Shown here piece by piece: positions 9,729 through 18,896 of a DNA stretch of 64,000 nt. The notes beneath the pieces were generated by a model. That model saw only the letters and a program-made list of their open reading frames with translations, was not told the origin of the DNA and ran no database searches. The translations under genes were made by a program, and so were the position numbers. Positions within the stretch are counted from its first letter, which is position 1, and every line of letters begins with the position of its first letter. Source of the stretch: Candidatus Melainabacteria bacterium (GTDB taxonomy: Bacteria; Cyanobacteriota; Vampirovibrionia; Obscuribacterales; Obscuribacteraceae); assembly GCA_016716405.1 (NCBI GenBank), contig JADJWK010000001.1, positions 558,001 to 622,000 on the forward strand, read 5' to 3'.

Positions 9729-9993
9729 AGGTAGACCTTTCCGAGTTGCCGAAAAGCGTGATAATCGACGTCAGGGTCAGGCGACATTCGCTCTGGTCTG
9801 GCGCCGCTTCACTCACATGAAGGATCGAGAGATTCAGATCGAAGCCTGGCGAGATTTAGAAGAGAGTCAGGAAGTCGAGTTCCGGATTGGCTAGAGGAAA
9901 TATGCCGAGACTCTATCTTCCACAAACTATTCAAGACAACATGATTGACCTTGCAATCCCGGGCAGAAGACTCAAAAAGGGCGATTTTTTTCG

Positions 9994-10579
9994 ATGACGC
10001 TCCCTCTTTCACATTCCGTGCAGCTAGCGCGAGCTCCCCTTTGCCGAAATCGCATCGCCCTGCTGGCAACATTGCTGCTGGCTGGATGCGCCGCCCGGGA
10101 GCCCGAGACAGCCATAACAGTAGATAAGGAGATAGAGCCGTCCTCTGAACCGGCACAAAGGACTCCGCTTCTCCTGGAATCCTACACTGCAGTCACCGGC
10201 GAGAAACTCGACCGCAAAGAGCTGATCGAAACAGCCTCCAGGCTCATCAAGAGGCAGAGAAACAGAACGGCGATCGCCTGCCTGAATGACAGCCTGAAGC
10301 TCGAGCCGCGCGATCTCAAAGCTCTGGAGATGCGCGCTCGCTGCCTCGACCAAACAGGACAACTGGCAGAGGCGCTCATCATCTACTAAGCTCAAGCAGA
10401 AGAAGGCCCAGATTCTGGAAGCCAGCAGACGAGCAAGAGAATCCTTCGCCAACCTCGATAACCTGATCAGTCAGGCTGGCGATGTGCGCAATTACAAGCT
10501 CAGGGCCCGGGCTCTCAATGCCAGCAAACAATTTCAAGAAGCCCTGCACGACTTTCCAGCGACCCTGCAACAAACCAGC
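9994..10579 (+). pseudogene. TPR lipoprotein gene broken by a frameshift
   Basis: Starts with a lipoprotein signal (ALLATLLLAGC, lipobox LAGC). It runs into TPR sequence (RNRTAIACLNDSLKLEPRD, then EMRARCLDQTGQLAEALIIY) and stops at 10387-10389. From 10382 the +2 frame continues seamlessly as TPR-like helices (STKLKQKKAQILEASRRARE, later LRARALNASKQFQEALHDF). One frameshift near 10382-10389 therefore splits the gene. The second half loses TPR character near 10580, where it runs into the 3' end of the opposing helicase gene, so the C-terminus also seems missing. A sequencing error would explain the frameshift but not the abrupt end. Confidence 0.65.
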
Positions 10580-13500
10580 CTATTGCGCTTGCTTCAAAGC
10601 AAAGCCGCACTCTCCGCAGAATTTTGCGCCTGGCTCCACCGGCAATGCGCATCCCGGACAGGCTGGAATTCGAACTTCCATCTGATACCCGCACTCGCCA
10701 CAAAACCGGGCTCCGGCTTCAAGCTGAATCATACAATGCGGGCAGTATGGAATAGTGGACCCTTCGAGCACCAGGGGCTGACCAGCTGGCACTATTGGCG
10801 GTGGCAGCTGGGAGGCACCGGAGAAAGAAGGCGGCGCCGGGTCCGGCGCCGGAAGATCGGCTTTTCCCGAAGAATCCGATGCAGTTTGCTCCTGGCGGCG
10901 TTGCACATTGAAGATGGACGGATCCGGAGGCGCCACGAAGCTGTTCGCTCCTCTACCGGAGCCATGCAGAGTTACCCCCTGTGTGCCTCCACCCAACACA
11001 TCCGACTCCCCGTCCTGCACAGGCTGATCGGCGCGTGGCTCAAGAACCGGCTCGGATGCGGGCTCTGGTAACGAAGCAAGCTCGACTTCGGGTTCGAACA
11101 CTGGTTCAGGCGCTGGCTCGGGCATTGAAACAGGCTCGGATACTGGCTCAGCAACAGGCTCCGGCTCCGCTTCCCAGACGATATCGGGCATGCGCGGTGG
11201 AGCCGCAATCTTCTTTTCGGGAACTACAAGAGGTTCTTTGCTCGATTGGGAGGCTTCCTGCCTGGCCTGTTTGCGCTTCGCTCTCTCCTTCAGCTTCTCC
11301 CTGGCCCTGCTCTGTCTTTCAGCCTGCTCGTCCTCGCTTCTTTCCTTGCGTCTGGTCTCAGGCTCGACAGCTTGAGCCGGCTCGTTCACAACAGGAGACT
11401 CCCTGTCGCCAGCGACGAAATCACCACGCTCAGTATCAAACACCTCCTCTTTGATGATCTCGCTGGTGGTGCCATCCACCCGGGTCATGGCTGCCAGCTC
11501 CTCCTCCAGAGACTTGAGCGATCTTGATGCGTTTTTGCTGGATTGTTCGCTCAGCAGCTCCGCCTGTCTCATGATCTGCAGGTGAGCATCCTGCTGCGCC
11601 TTTACCTCTGCCTCGCGCTCGGACCGGAGCCGGTCCTCATGACGTGAGCGCAACTGAGACTCCTGTTGCGCACGGTGCTCGGCCTCCTGCTGCACCTGGA
11701 GCTCGGAGGCGTCCCTGGCCCGCGCGTCGTCTTCCTGCTTGAGCTTCATCTCGAGCTCAGAGGCAGCAGCCGGATCGATCTCCCAGAGCGCTCTCAATTG
11801 CGCTTCGCGCCTGGACCTTTGAATTCTTTCCTCTTGATCCCGGGACAAAGACTCGGCTTGCGCCGCCCGGGATGCTTCCTGTTGCACCTTCAAAATCGCT
11901 TCCTGCTGTGCTTTCTGCTCGGCTTCCTGCTGTGCTCTTTGCTGCGCCTCTTCTTGCGCTTTCTGCTGTGCTCTTTGCCGGGCTTCTTCTTGCGCCCGGA
12001 GCTCCGCCTCTTCTTGCGCTTTCTGCTGCGCCCTTAGCTGGGCTTCTTCTTGCGCCCTTAGCTGCGCCTCTTCTTGCGCTTTCTGCTGCGCCCTTAGCTG
12101 CGCCTCTTCTTGCGCCCGGAGCTGGGCTTCTTCTTGTGCTTTCTGCTGCGCCCTTAGCTGGGCTTCTTCTTGCGCCCTGAGCTGCGCCTCTTCTTGCGCT
12201 TTCTGCTGCGCTCTGAGCTGGGCTTCTTCTTGCGCCCGGAGCTGCGCCTCTTCTTGTGCTTTCTGCTGCGCCCTTAGCTGGGCTTCTTCTTGTGCTTTCT
12301 GCTGCGCCCTGAGCTGGGCTTCTTCTTGCGCCCGGAGCTGGGCTTCTTCTTGTGCTTTCTGCTGCGCCCTTAGCTGGGCTTCCTCTTGCGCTCTCAATTC
12401 CGCTTGTTGTTGCTGTGCGAGCTGCTCCGCATCCAATCTCAAGAGCTCGGTACCTGAGAGCTCAGAGGGTTGCTGAGTTTCTTCCGGAGCCCGGCTGGCT
12501 TCCTCCTGGCGAGCCTGGACGGCTTTCTGAAATGCCTTCGTGCTCAAGAGCTCCGCTTCCACCAGGAAAGGAGATGGAATCAAGAGCTTCTCCTCGAACT
12601 TCCGTGGATGCGATACATAGAGAAGCTCTTTGGCGCGGCTTATAGCGACGTAGAACAGACGCCTTTCCTCTTCCACGTCCGGACAGTCGTCCGCAGGGAA
12701 AAGCCCCTGAGAGACACCGGTGAGAAAAACTACCGGATACTCCTCTCCTTTCAGATCCTCGATACCCTTTATCGATACCGCTGTGCCGCCGTCGTCGACC
12801 TTGCCGGGACTGGAGAGATTCTCCTTGGCCTTGATAAACTCCCTGATGCTCTTATAGCCCCTGGCCTCCTCCTCCATCTGCTCGACCTTCTCCAGAGGCT
12901 TATAAACGACCCCGGAGGGAATCTTGGCTGACTTGTATATGTCCTGGAGCTTTTGCGTACGCTTGAGGATGCTGATCGTCTCAGCCGGCGGCAGGGATTC
13001 CTGGTTCATCGTTCTGACGATTCGCACGAGGTCGTCGAGATCCTTGCAAGAAGGGTCTTTCGTAGCCTCGTAGTAGATCTCGATCGCCTTGAGAAACGAC
13101 AGATTGTTCGCCTCGGCAAAACTGGCAATAGTGGTAGACAGCTTGGAGAGCTTCTGATCGAGATCCCGAGAGCGAAGCTGGCAGATGCGCTCGAATGACT
13201 CTCTCGCCTTGGGACCATCGGGATCCATGACCAGACGCAAGAATGCCATGACGTCTCCGACCTCGTCAGGCACCGCATCCGATACCGGCCCGGTAGCCGC
13301 GCATTGAATATTCTTGCGGAAAAGCGCTGCTTCTATAATGGATGCGTAGCGGGGATCTCGATAGCACAGCACGATATCGCCGGGCTGCTTGCCGCTCTCC
13401 AGAAGGATCGAGACTTCATTGGCCACCCAGTCGGACTCCTCCTTCTCTGACCTGCTCTCATGAGGGCCGATAATGGCGCTCCTTCCCTTCTGGGTACTCG

Positions 13501-15403
13501 CCGGTTGCACGTCCTTGGCGATCATCCGGAATGCCATAGACTGCACCACAAGTTTGCCGCAGTTGACGATTGCCGGATGAGAACGCCAGTTCTTCTGGAG
13601 AATATAGCACCTGGCATTGGGCATCCGAATCGAGGTCTCAGCCAGAAGATTCGGCATTGCGCCCCGACCTGCAGTCAGACATTCATCTTCATTGCCGGCG
13701 AGGAAGAGGTTGTCCTGAGGAAACGAGAGCATCTTGGCCAGCAGGTCCTGAGCAGCTGTGCACTCCTGATACTCGTCGATGAGCACGAAATCGTACTTGG
13801 ACTCGTACTCGTAGCGCACATCGACATCGTCTGCAAGAAGCTGGCCGGCAAGCATGATCGTGTCATCGGGATCGACTCTGTTGCTCTTTTTTAGCTGCTC
13901 TTCATACCCGCTATACACTTTTCCGACAAGCTTGTCTTCCTCGGTCTGACCCCCCTCCTCTACATGCCTGGCAGTGACAAGATTGGCTTTGTAGAGCGAG
14001 ATCAGCGAGGCGAGCGAATCCTCGTCCATACCGTCATCGATGAGCTCCAGCATCACCGGATCGACATCTTTCCTGACTTTCTTCAGCACTCGCGACAACA
14101 AGCGGGCGGGATTGCTCTCCAGCTTGAGAGGCGGCTTCCTGCCTATTTCAACGGCGTTCTCCTTGAGAATCCGAAAGCCTATATCGGTCCAGTGGGAAAA
14201 ATTGAGCTTCTGGACTGTCTGCGCGTCCGTGATAACTTCCACCATACGCTGCAGCCTCGCCACCGAAGCCTCGGTACTGGAGAACACCAGAATCCTCTCC
14301 GGGCTGACGCCCTGAGCGAGGAGATAGCCGACCCGGTGCGCGACACAACTGGTCTTGCCGGTGCCGGCTCCCCCGGTGACTGCCACCGGCCCCGCACCAT
14401 GGGTAATGGCCTGCTTCTGCTCGTCGTCGTCGACGGGAAGCTCGGGAACCACTGTCTGACCGCGACCGAACAACAGCCTGCCGACGGTCGACTTCTTCCT
14501 GCCCTGCTTCCACACCTGTTCCACCGCGTCGACACATGCCGGCAGATCGCTCATAATCTCCGAGGTCGTGAAACGCAATATCTTCCATCCATCACTGAGA
14601 AGGACCAGATTCTTCTTGTTCTCAGGACCGCTGAAGCCGGCGGCGTCGATTGAGGCGAGGGTATCGCACTCTATATCGAGCCGATTATCCCGATCCGCGA
14701 TCGCGAGATCCAGAACATAGTCTCCCAGAACCTGCTGTGCTACCACAGGGAGGTCTCTCTCCTTCAACCCGTTGAACAGGTGATACTCGGAGACGAGCAT
14801 TGGAGGCAGACCATCGGCACGAACCTGCCTGAAATGATAGAGATCGATGAGACTCGAGTCCACGAGCCACATTAGCTTATCCCAGGTAACCTTCCTGCCG
14901 GCATAATCGTTGTCGTCACACCTTGCGCCATAGGCCAGGAACTCATCGAGGCCCAGGGGCGTGGTCAGGACCGTTGCTTTCCCGTAGAGAACGCGAGGAT
15001 AGAGCAGATAGTGGTAGAGGTACCACATATGATGACCGAGGGTCGGAGCCTCCAGATCTTTCAGGACGGCCACCTCGGAAGCCAGGTAGTCAAGCTCCAC
15101 ATTGCTTACGGTCGGCTGTCCGAAACGGCTCTGGGCCAGGGCATTCTGCCAGACCAGATCGGCCTGGGCATAGACCTGCTCGCCGGTGATGATGAAAGGC
15201 TCGATTCCTCTCGAGCGCAGGTTGATCATCGCAGCTTCGAGATAGGCCTCCTGCTCCGCACCACAGTCGCTAGCGAAAAGGCCCCGCACCGAGCCCGTGT
15301 AAAGACCGTAATTGTCCACGAACCAGTGCATGGCATCCCGACAGTCGGTGGGCTGCGGAGGAACTCTGCTTGATTTCAAATCGGGACGGCGACGCTTTGC
15401 CAC
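10580..15403 (-). CDS. Nuclease-like/UvrD-helicase fusion with Gln-Glu-Ala repeats and double zinc ribbon
   Basis: 1607 residues from a GTG start. The N-terminal 200 residues are unrecognised. Around residues 220-300 is a DUF559/Vsr-like endonuclease-type module: DYVLDLAIADRDNRLDIECD supplies acidic residues and DGWKILRFTTSEI matches the typical end. Next is an SF1 UvrD/Rep helicase with Walker A GGAGTGKTS (344-352), motif II FVLIDEYQECT, motif III LFLAGNEDE and motif VI RRLFYVAISRAKELLYVSHP. Then come about 300 residues of highly regular charged repeats built from AQLRAQEE and AQLRAQQKAQEE, an acidic Pro/Glu/Val-rich linker, and a terminal double zinc ribbon (CPHC-CGECG, CPGC-CGECG). Likely a DNA-repair or defence helicase. 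Confidence 0.85.
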   Translation of the reverse strand: MAKRRRPDLKSSRVPPQPTDCRDAMHWFVDNYGLYTGSVRGLFASDCGAEQEAYLEAAMINLRSRGIEPFIITGEQVYAQADLVWQNALAQSRFGQPTVSNVELDYLASEVAVLKDLEAPTLGHHMWYLYHYLLYPRVLYGKATVLTTPLGLDEFLAYGARCDDNDYAGRKVTWDKLMWLVDSSLIDLYHFRQVRADGLPPMLVSEYHLFNGLKERDLPVVAQQVLGDYVLDLAIADRDNRLDIECDTLASIDAAGFSGPENKKNLVLLSDGWKILRFTTSEIMSDLPACVDAVEQVWKQGRKKSTVGRLLFGRGQTVVPELPVDDDEQKQAITHGAGPVAVTGGAGTGKTSCVAHRVGYLLAQGVSPERILVFSSTEASVARLQRMVEVITDAQTVQKLNFSHWTDIGFRILKENAVEIGRKPPLKLESNPARLLSRVLKKVRKDVDPVMLELIDDGMDEDSLASLISLYKANLVTARHVEEGGQTEEDKLVGKVYSGYEEQLKKSNRVDPDDTIMLAGQLLADDVDVRYEYESKYDFVLIDEYQECTAAQDLLAKMLSFPQDNLFLAGNEDECLTAGRGAMPNLLAETSIRMPNARCYILQKNWRSHPAIVNCGKLVVQSMAFRMIAKDVQPASTQKGRSAIIGPHESRSEKEESDWVANEVSILLESGKQPGDIVLCYRDPRYASIIEAALFRKNIQCAATGPVSDAVPDEVGDVMAFLRLVMDPDGPKARESFERICQLRSRDLDQKLSKLSTTIASFAEANNLSFLKAIEIYYEATKDPSCKDLDDLVRIVRTMNQESLPPAETISILKRTQKLQDIYKSAKIPSGVVYKPLEKVEQMEEEARGYKSIREFIKAKENLSSPGKVDDGGTAVSIKGIEDLKGEEYPVVFLTGVSQGLFPADDCPDVEEERRLFYVAISRAKELLYVSHPRKFEEKLLIPSPFLVEAELLSTKAFQKAVQARQEEASRAPEETQQPSELSGTELLRLDAEQLAQQQQAELRAQEEAQLRAQQKAQEEAQLRAQEEAQLRAQQKAQEEAQLRAQQKAQEEAQLRAQEEAQLRAQQKAQEEAQLRAQEEAQLRAQQKAQEEAQLRAQEEAQLRAQQKAQEEAQLRAQEEAQLRAQQKAQEEAELRAQEEARQRAQQKAQEEAQQRAQQEAEQKAQQEAILKVQQEASRAAQAESLSRDQEERIQRSRREAQLRALWEIDPAAASELEMKLKQEDDARARDASELQVQQEAEHRAQQESQLRSRHEDRLRSEREAEVKAQQDAHLQIMRQAELLSEQSSKNASRSLKSLEEELAAMTRVDGTTSEIIKEEVFDTERGDFVAGDRESPVVNEPAQAVEPETRRKERSEDEQAERQSRAREKLKERAKRKQARQEASQSSKEPLVVPEKKIAAPPRMPDIVWEAEPEPVAEPVSEPVSMPEPAPEPVFEPEVELASLPEPASEPVLEPRADQPVQDGESDVLGGGTQGVTLHGSGRGANSFVAPPDPSIFNVQRRQEQTASDSSGKADLPAPDPAPPSFSGASQLPPPIVPAGQPLVLEGSTIPYCPHCMIQLEAGARFCGECGYQMEVRIPACPGCALPVEPGAKFCGECGFALKQAQ
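11938..12418 (-). repeat. In-frame tandem repeats coding Gln/Glu/Ala helices
   Basis: Alternating 24-base and 36-base units code AQLRAQEE and AQLRAQQKAQEE, giving a roughly 60-base higher-order period inside the helicase gene. Unit sizes are multiples of three, so copy-number change keeps the frame. The predicted product is a long single alpha-helix or coiled coil between the motor and the zinc ribbons. Confidence 0.9.
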
Positions 15404-15798
15404 TGGAACTCTTTTCGGGATTAGCCAATCCCTTGACGACCCTGACAGCCAGCCAGATCGCAGGGACCTTCTGACAACTCTACAAAAGAAACGGAATCAG
15501 CCTTAAATTCAACGTTCCCCGACAGATGGATCTTTACTCAGAACAAGTATCAGATAATTTTTCCTTTGCGCGATATATACGTTCGATACTAAGAGAAACA
15601 AATTCGATAACTTCCGAAAACCCAGCCATACGCCTCTTTTCGCCCTCGGATCCGGTGCTCCGGCAAACTTGACATATTTCCATTCTCGCTGGGAATAGTA
15701 CAATCAACATGGGCTCTTAAACCGAGCTCACCGGTCTAGTCCATGACCAACTTAGTAGGTCACTAGATAAAGAACCTCAGAAAAGGAGAGGGAACTTC
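15404..15798. other. Divergent intergenic region
   Basis: A 395-base gap between the leftward helicase gene and a rightward small secreted gene. A TTGACA at 15669-15674 could be a -35 element, but no well-spaced -10 follows. An imperfect inverted repeat (TGACC 15744-15748 with GGTCA 15758-15762, flanked by CTAG on each side) lies about 25 bases upstream of the ribosome site at 15785 and might be an operator or leader hairpin. No convincing gene. Confidence 0.5.
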
Positions 15799-16041
15799 AT
15801 GAGATCACTTCTATTTGCCGCCGTCCTGACCATGGTTAGCGCACCTGTTTACGCTCAAGCCTGTGGTGACGAAGGTAGATACTTCCACCTTTCGCCGCCC
15901 GAGTATTCCTGGCCGCGTCACAGAAGACAGACGATCCACAGAAAGGCCAAAGCCCTTCGCTGGTATCGTGAGCACAACGGCAACGTACTCGTTTGCCCTG
16001 GCTCGTATATCGAAGGCATCACCCAAGAAGCCAGCAAATAA
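15799..16041 (+). CDS. Small secreted protein
   Basis: 80 residues. The signal peptide is MRSLLFAAVLTMVSAPVYAQ, with AYA-type cleavage before QACGD. The mature part of about 60 residues is basic and aromatic (YSWPRHRRQTIHRKAKALRW), with two Cys that could form one disulphide. A strong ribosome site (AAGGAGAGG) precedes the ATG, and a hairpin with a T-rich tail follows at 16093-16125. Together these make a real monocistronic gene likely. Function unknown. Confidence 0.7.
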   Translation: MRSLLFAAVLTMVSAPVYAQACGDEGRYFHLSPPEYSWPRHRRQTIHRKAKALRWYREHNGNVLVCPGSYIEGITQEASK

Positions 16042-16092
16042 CAGATTCATCTCCTGCCAGCTGGCGTTGGCAGTCTGATAACAATTTTGTTG

Positions 16093-16125
16093 GGCCTGTC
16101 CTGACCGGCAGGCCATTTTGCTTTG
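16093..16125 (+). terminator. Rho-independent terminator after the small secreted gene
   Basis: GGCCTG pairs with CAGGCC (16093-16098 with 16109-16114), extended inward by two weaker pairs. It is followed by ATTTTGCTTT on the + strand. Confidence 0.6.
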
Positions 16126-16153
16126 ATTTACAATTTATCAGACAGATGCCCGC

Positions 16154-17773
16154 TCAATCGCCTCGTCTCCAGAACCTGGCATTGAAAAAGGGATTGTCCC
16201 AGGGAAGGCAACGGCGCGAGCCATTCCTGGAAACCTTTGGCTGAACTCCCTGGACCCAGGGCTGGTGGACCAGGAGAAGGCGAGGTTGAGCCAGGAAAAT
16301 CCAGGGCTGCTCTTCAGCGAGAATTCTTCTGACATCCCGGCAATAGCGCTCCATCGTTTTCTTGTCGCCCGCTTCGATGGCCAGGCGGATCGAACTGTCG
16401 AGCTCGTAGCTGTGGAATTTCGAGTAGTTGAGGCTGCCGGTGCTGCTCCAGACCATGCGAAAATCCGGCCATGGACCGACGGTGCGGCTGAAGAGAACCA
16501 CATCAAAGTCCCCTTTCTTCAGATACTGATCCTTGAGAGTGGCATACTCTACTACTGAGACCTCGCAAAGCACGCCGCTTTTCTGCAGAAAGGAAGCGAC
16601 TGCTTGAGCGACATCCAGAAAATCCCTCAATGTGAGGATTCGCATAGAGAGCCTGTCCCGGCCGTTGGCAGGGGAAGGGGACGACCAGGCTCCATCACTG
16701 TCGCGGACAAAACCCTCGCTCTCAAGCAGCTTTGCGGCTGCCTCCGGATCATAAGGCCAGCTCTTGATCTCAGCGTCTCTTGCCGCCTCTTCCGGAAAGT
16801 CTGTCCTGGGCACCACACAGTAGCCACCATAAAGCTTGTCGGCAATCTCATCACGATTCACCATCATCGAAAGCGCCTGCCTGACTCGCTTTTGATCGAA
16901 CGGCCATTCGCTGGTATTGAATCCGAGAAAAATCGTCCGGGAGCCGGGCGCGTTCTCGATCACCAGATCAGGTCCCGAACCGGCTAATACCTTTGCATCT
17001 CGCCCATCGATCTGAGCCAGATCGATCTCTTTACGAACCAGTGCCATTGCGATTTCCCTCTTATCAGGGATGACCCGCCAGACAATCTTCTGCCTTTCGA
17101 CATCCTGCTCCCGGTCGCCGTGATACGCATGATTGGGCTCGAACTCGATCTGTACACCAGGAATCCACTTGCCGAGCCGATAAGGACCTGTTCCCACAGG
17201 ATGGCGGGCCAGGCCTCTCTCCTGGTCCGAAAGCTCGAGAACTCGCTCCGGCAGGATCTTTAGCTCGGTAAGCCGCTCGGGAAGAGTCAGATCCGGTCTT
17301 TTCAGACCCATCTCGATGGTGGCATCGTCCACCACCAGGCACTTATCGATGACGTCATAATTCCGGCGGAATGGCGACTTCTTCCCGAGAGCGGCAGCCA
17401 CGGACGCGCTGACATCGCTGCTCTTCACCGGGACCCCATCACTGAAGCTCGCCTTCTTCAGGACGAAGCGATAACGCCTGCCGCCGTCGAGCACCTCGAA
17501 GCGCTCAGCCAGAGAGCCTTCCACCTGCAGATCGGGACCGAAACGAACGAGACCCTCATAGATGAGCGACTGGCCGTAGTAAGAAGCAGAATCGACACTG
17601 TTGAAAGGGTCGAAGCTGCGAGGCTCCCAGGGCATGCCCACGACGATCCGGCCCGGCGCCATGCTTTGGCCGCCGGCCAGGGTGCAGGAAGTGAGAAGGC
17701 CTAAAATCGCGGCTGCCAGGCAGACAACACCAGCACTCCGCTTGCAAAGAGCCTCCCCTTGTGGAGAACGCAC
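16154..17773 (-). CDS. Peptide/nickel-type ABC transporter substrate-binding lipoprotein
   Basis: 539 residues from a GTG start preceded by GAGG. The lipobox is LLTSC near residue 29, so the mature protein should be a membrane-anchored lipoprotein. It is a family 5 extracellular solute-binding protein: GMPWEPRSFDPFNSVDSASY at the N-terminus, ERLTELKILPERV, VGTGPYRLGKW, and FNTSEWPFDQKRVRQALSMM. These proteins capture oligopeptides or related solutes. No permease or ATPase genes flank it, so the partner transporter must lie elsewhere. Confidence 0.9.
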   Translation of the reverse strand: MRSPQGEALCKRSAGVVCLAAAILGLLTSCTLAGGQSMAPGRIVVGMPWEPRSFDPFNSVDSASYYGQSLIYEGLVRFGPDLQVEGSLAERFEVLDGGRRYRFVLKKASFSDGVPVKSSDVSASVAAALGKKSPFRRNYDVIDKCLVVDDATIEMGLKRPDLTLPERLTELKILPERVLELSDQERGLARHPVGTGPYRLGKWIPGVQIEFEPNHAYHGDREQDVERQKIVWRVIPDKREIAMALVRKEIDLAQIDGRDAKVLAGSGPDLVIENAPGSRTIFLGFNTSEWPFDQKRVRQALSMMVNRDEIADKLYGGYCVVPRTDFPEEAARDAEIKSWPYDPEAAAKLLESEGFVRDSDGAWSSPSPANGRDRLSMRILTLRDFLDVAQAVASFLQKSGVLCEVSVVEYATLKDQYLKKGDFDVVLFSRTVGPWPDFRMVWSSTGSLNYSKFHSYELDSSIRLAIEAGDKKTMERYCRDVRRILAEEQPWIFLAQPRLLLVHQPWVQGVQPKVSRNGSRRCLPWDNPFFNARFWRRGD

Positions 17774-17787
17774 AAACCCTCAGCTTA

Positions 17788-18228
17788 TCAAGGTCCGGTC
17801 TGAGATACGAAATAGAAGCAAGCAAGCATCACCAGCATGGCGCTCGTCACTCCCAGCCAGAATCCCGCCACCAGTATCTGCCAGACAATGAGAGCCTGTC
17901 TGGCTGACAGCGAGATGATGATGCCCATACGATTGATAATATAGAAAAGCACCGCGCCTACTGTGAACAGCAGAGGCAGGAGCTTGATGCCCGGGGGAAC
18001 CTGGACCGAGACCGCCACTACCAGGCTGAGAATGCAGAGCACCACCAGAGCGATGGTCACATAGTCGGAGAAACGCTGTTTGACATTCTCGGCAACCGAG
18101 GCCTCGTTGATGTGCTTGAGAGCCAGGAAGAAGTTCTTCAAACCCTGTCTGCGAGGAGTTTGCACCGTATCCCGTGCAGAGGCGGCTTCTCCCCCGGCAC
18201 TCAATCTGTCATCGGCCTTATCAGACAC
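17788..18228 (-). CDS. Small membrane protein of unknown function
   Basis: The start is placed at a GTG (18228-18226) because GGAGG sits seven bases upstream; an upstream ATG adds seven residues but lacks such a site. About 146 residues: a polar N-terminal region, then three hydrophobic segments (TIALVVLCILSLVVAVSV, LLPLLFTVGAVLFYIINRMG, and ILVAGFWLGVTSAMLVMLAC). I recognise no family. It sits between khpB and the substrate-binding lipoprotein on the same strand. Confidence 0.65.
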   Translation of the reverse strand: MSDKADDRLSAGGEAASARDTVQTPRRQGLKNFFLALKHINEASVAENVKQRFSDYVTIALVVLCILSLVVAVSVQVPPGIKLLPLLFTVGAVLFYIINRMGIIISLSARQALIVWQILVAGFWLGVTSAMLVMLACFYFVSQTGP

Positions 18229-18308
18229 GGCTCTTCCTCCAACCATCACTCTAATATTATAAATAGCTGTCAGAGATTATTATGCCCGGCTGAGGTGCTT
18301 TACCAGCG

Positions 18309-18896
18309 TTATTGGTCGTCGTTGGCCTCACTATCGGAATCTTCTTCATCTTCATCGAAGATCTCAGGCTCGAAATCATCATCATCGTCTGAAGAGCGGG
18401 CTTTTGCCGATTCGCCCTCGGGAAGCCCCTCGAAACTGATGACGATATGGCGATCGGCTCCTTCTCCTTCGCTATTGGAGGAGAGCTCGGGAAAATTCTC
18501 GTGCAGATAATTGTGGACCAGCCGGCGCTCGTATGGGTTCATAGGGGGCAGAGCGAAACGCTCCTGCTCACCGTTGAGCACTTCCACTGCGCCTTGCTTC
18601 GCCTGATCCTCCAGGGTCCGCCTTCTCCTTATCCGATAATCGAGAACATCCACGACGAATGGGCCGCCTTCTATGGCATTGGTCTTGCACATCTGCCTTA
18701 CGACAAACTGGAGCGCTTCCAGCGTCTGTCCGTTTCGACCGATCAACATACGAGCATCGTCGGCCCGACAGTCGATCCGGTAACAGATCGTGGTATCGTC
18801 CAGCTCCTCCTCGACTACCTGAGCCTCAATGTCGAGAATCGCGAGAATCTTTTCCAGATAGGACTGAGCGCTATCGCCAAGTATGCTTTGAGTCAT
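18309..18896 (-). CDS. khpB: RNA-binding protein KhpB (Jag/SpoIIIJ-associated)
   Basis: 195 residues. A KH domain contains ARMLIGRNGQTLEALQFVVR with its GxxG loop near residues 52-56, followed by an R3H domain (PPMNPYERRLVHNYLHENFP). The last 40 residues are strongly acidic. The protein is an RNA-binding partner usually encoded just after yidC, as here. Its ATG overlaps the yidC stop (ATGA), indicating coupled translation. The N-terminal Jag-N domain found in Firmicutes is absent. Confidence 0.92.
   Translation of the reverse strand: MTQSILGDSAQSYLEKILAILDIEAQVVEEELDDTTICYRIDCRADDARMLIGRNGQTLEALQFVVRQMCKTNAIEGGPFVVDVLDYRIRRRRTLEDQAKQGAVEVLNGEQERFALPPMNPYERRLVHNYLHENFPELSSNSEGEGADRHIVISFEGLPEGESAKARSSDDDDDFEPEIFDEDEEDSDSEANDDQ

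Noticed and set aside
15509..15703. 64-codon leftward frame upstream of the helicase gene
   Set aside because: No ribosome site; low-quality composition in a divergent promoter region.
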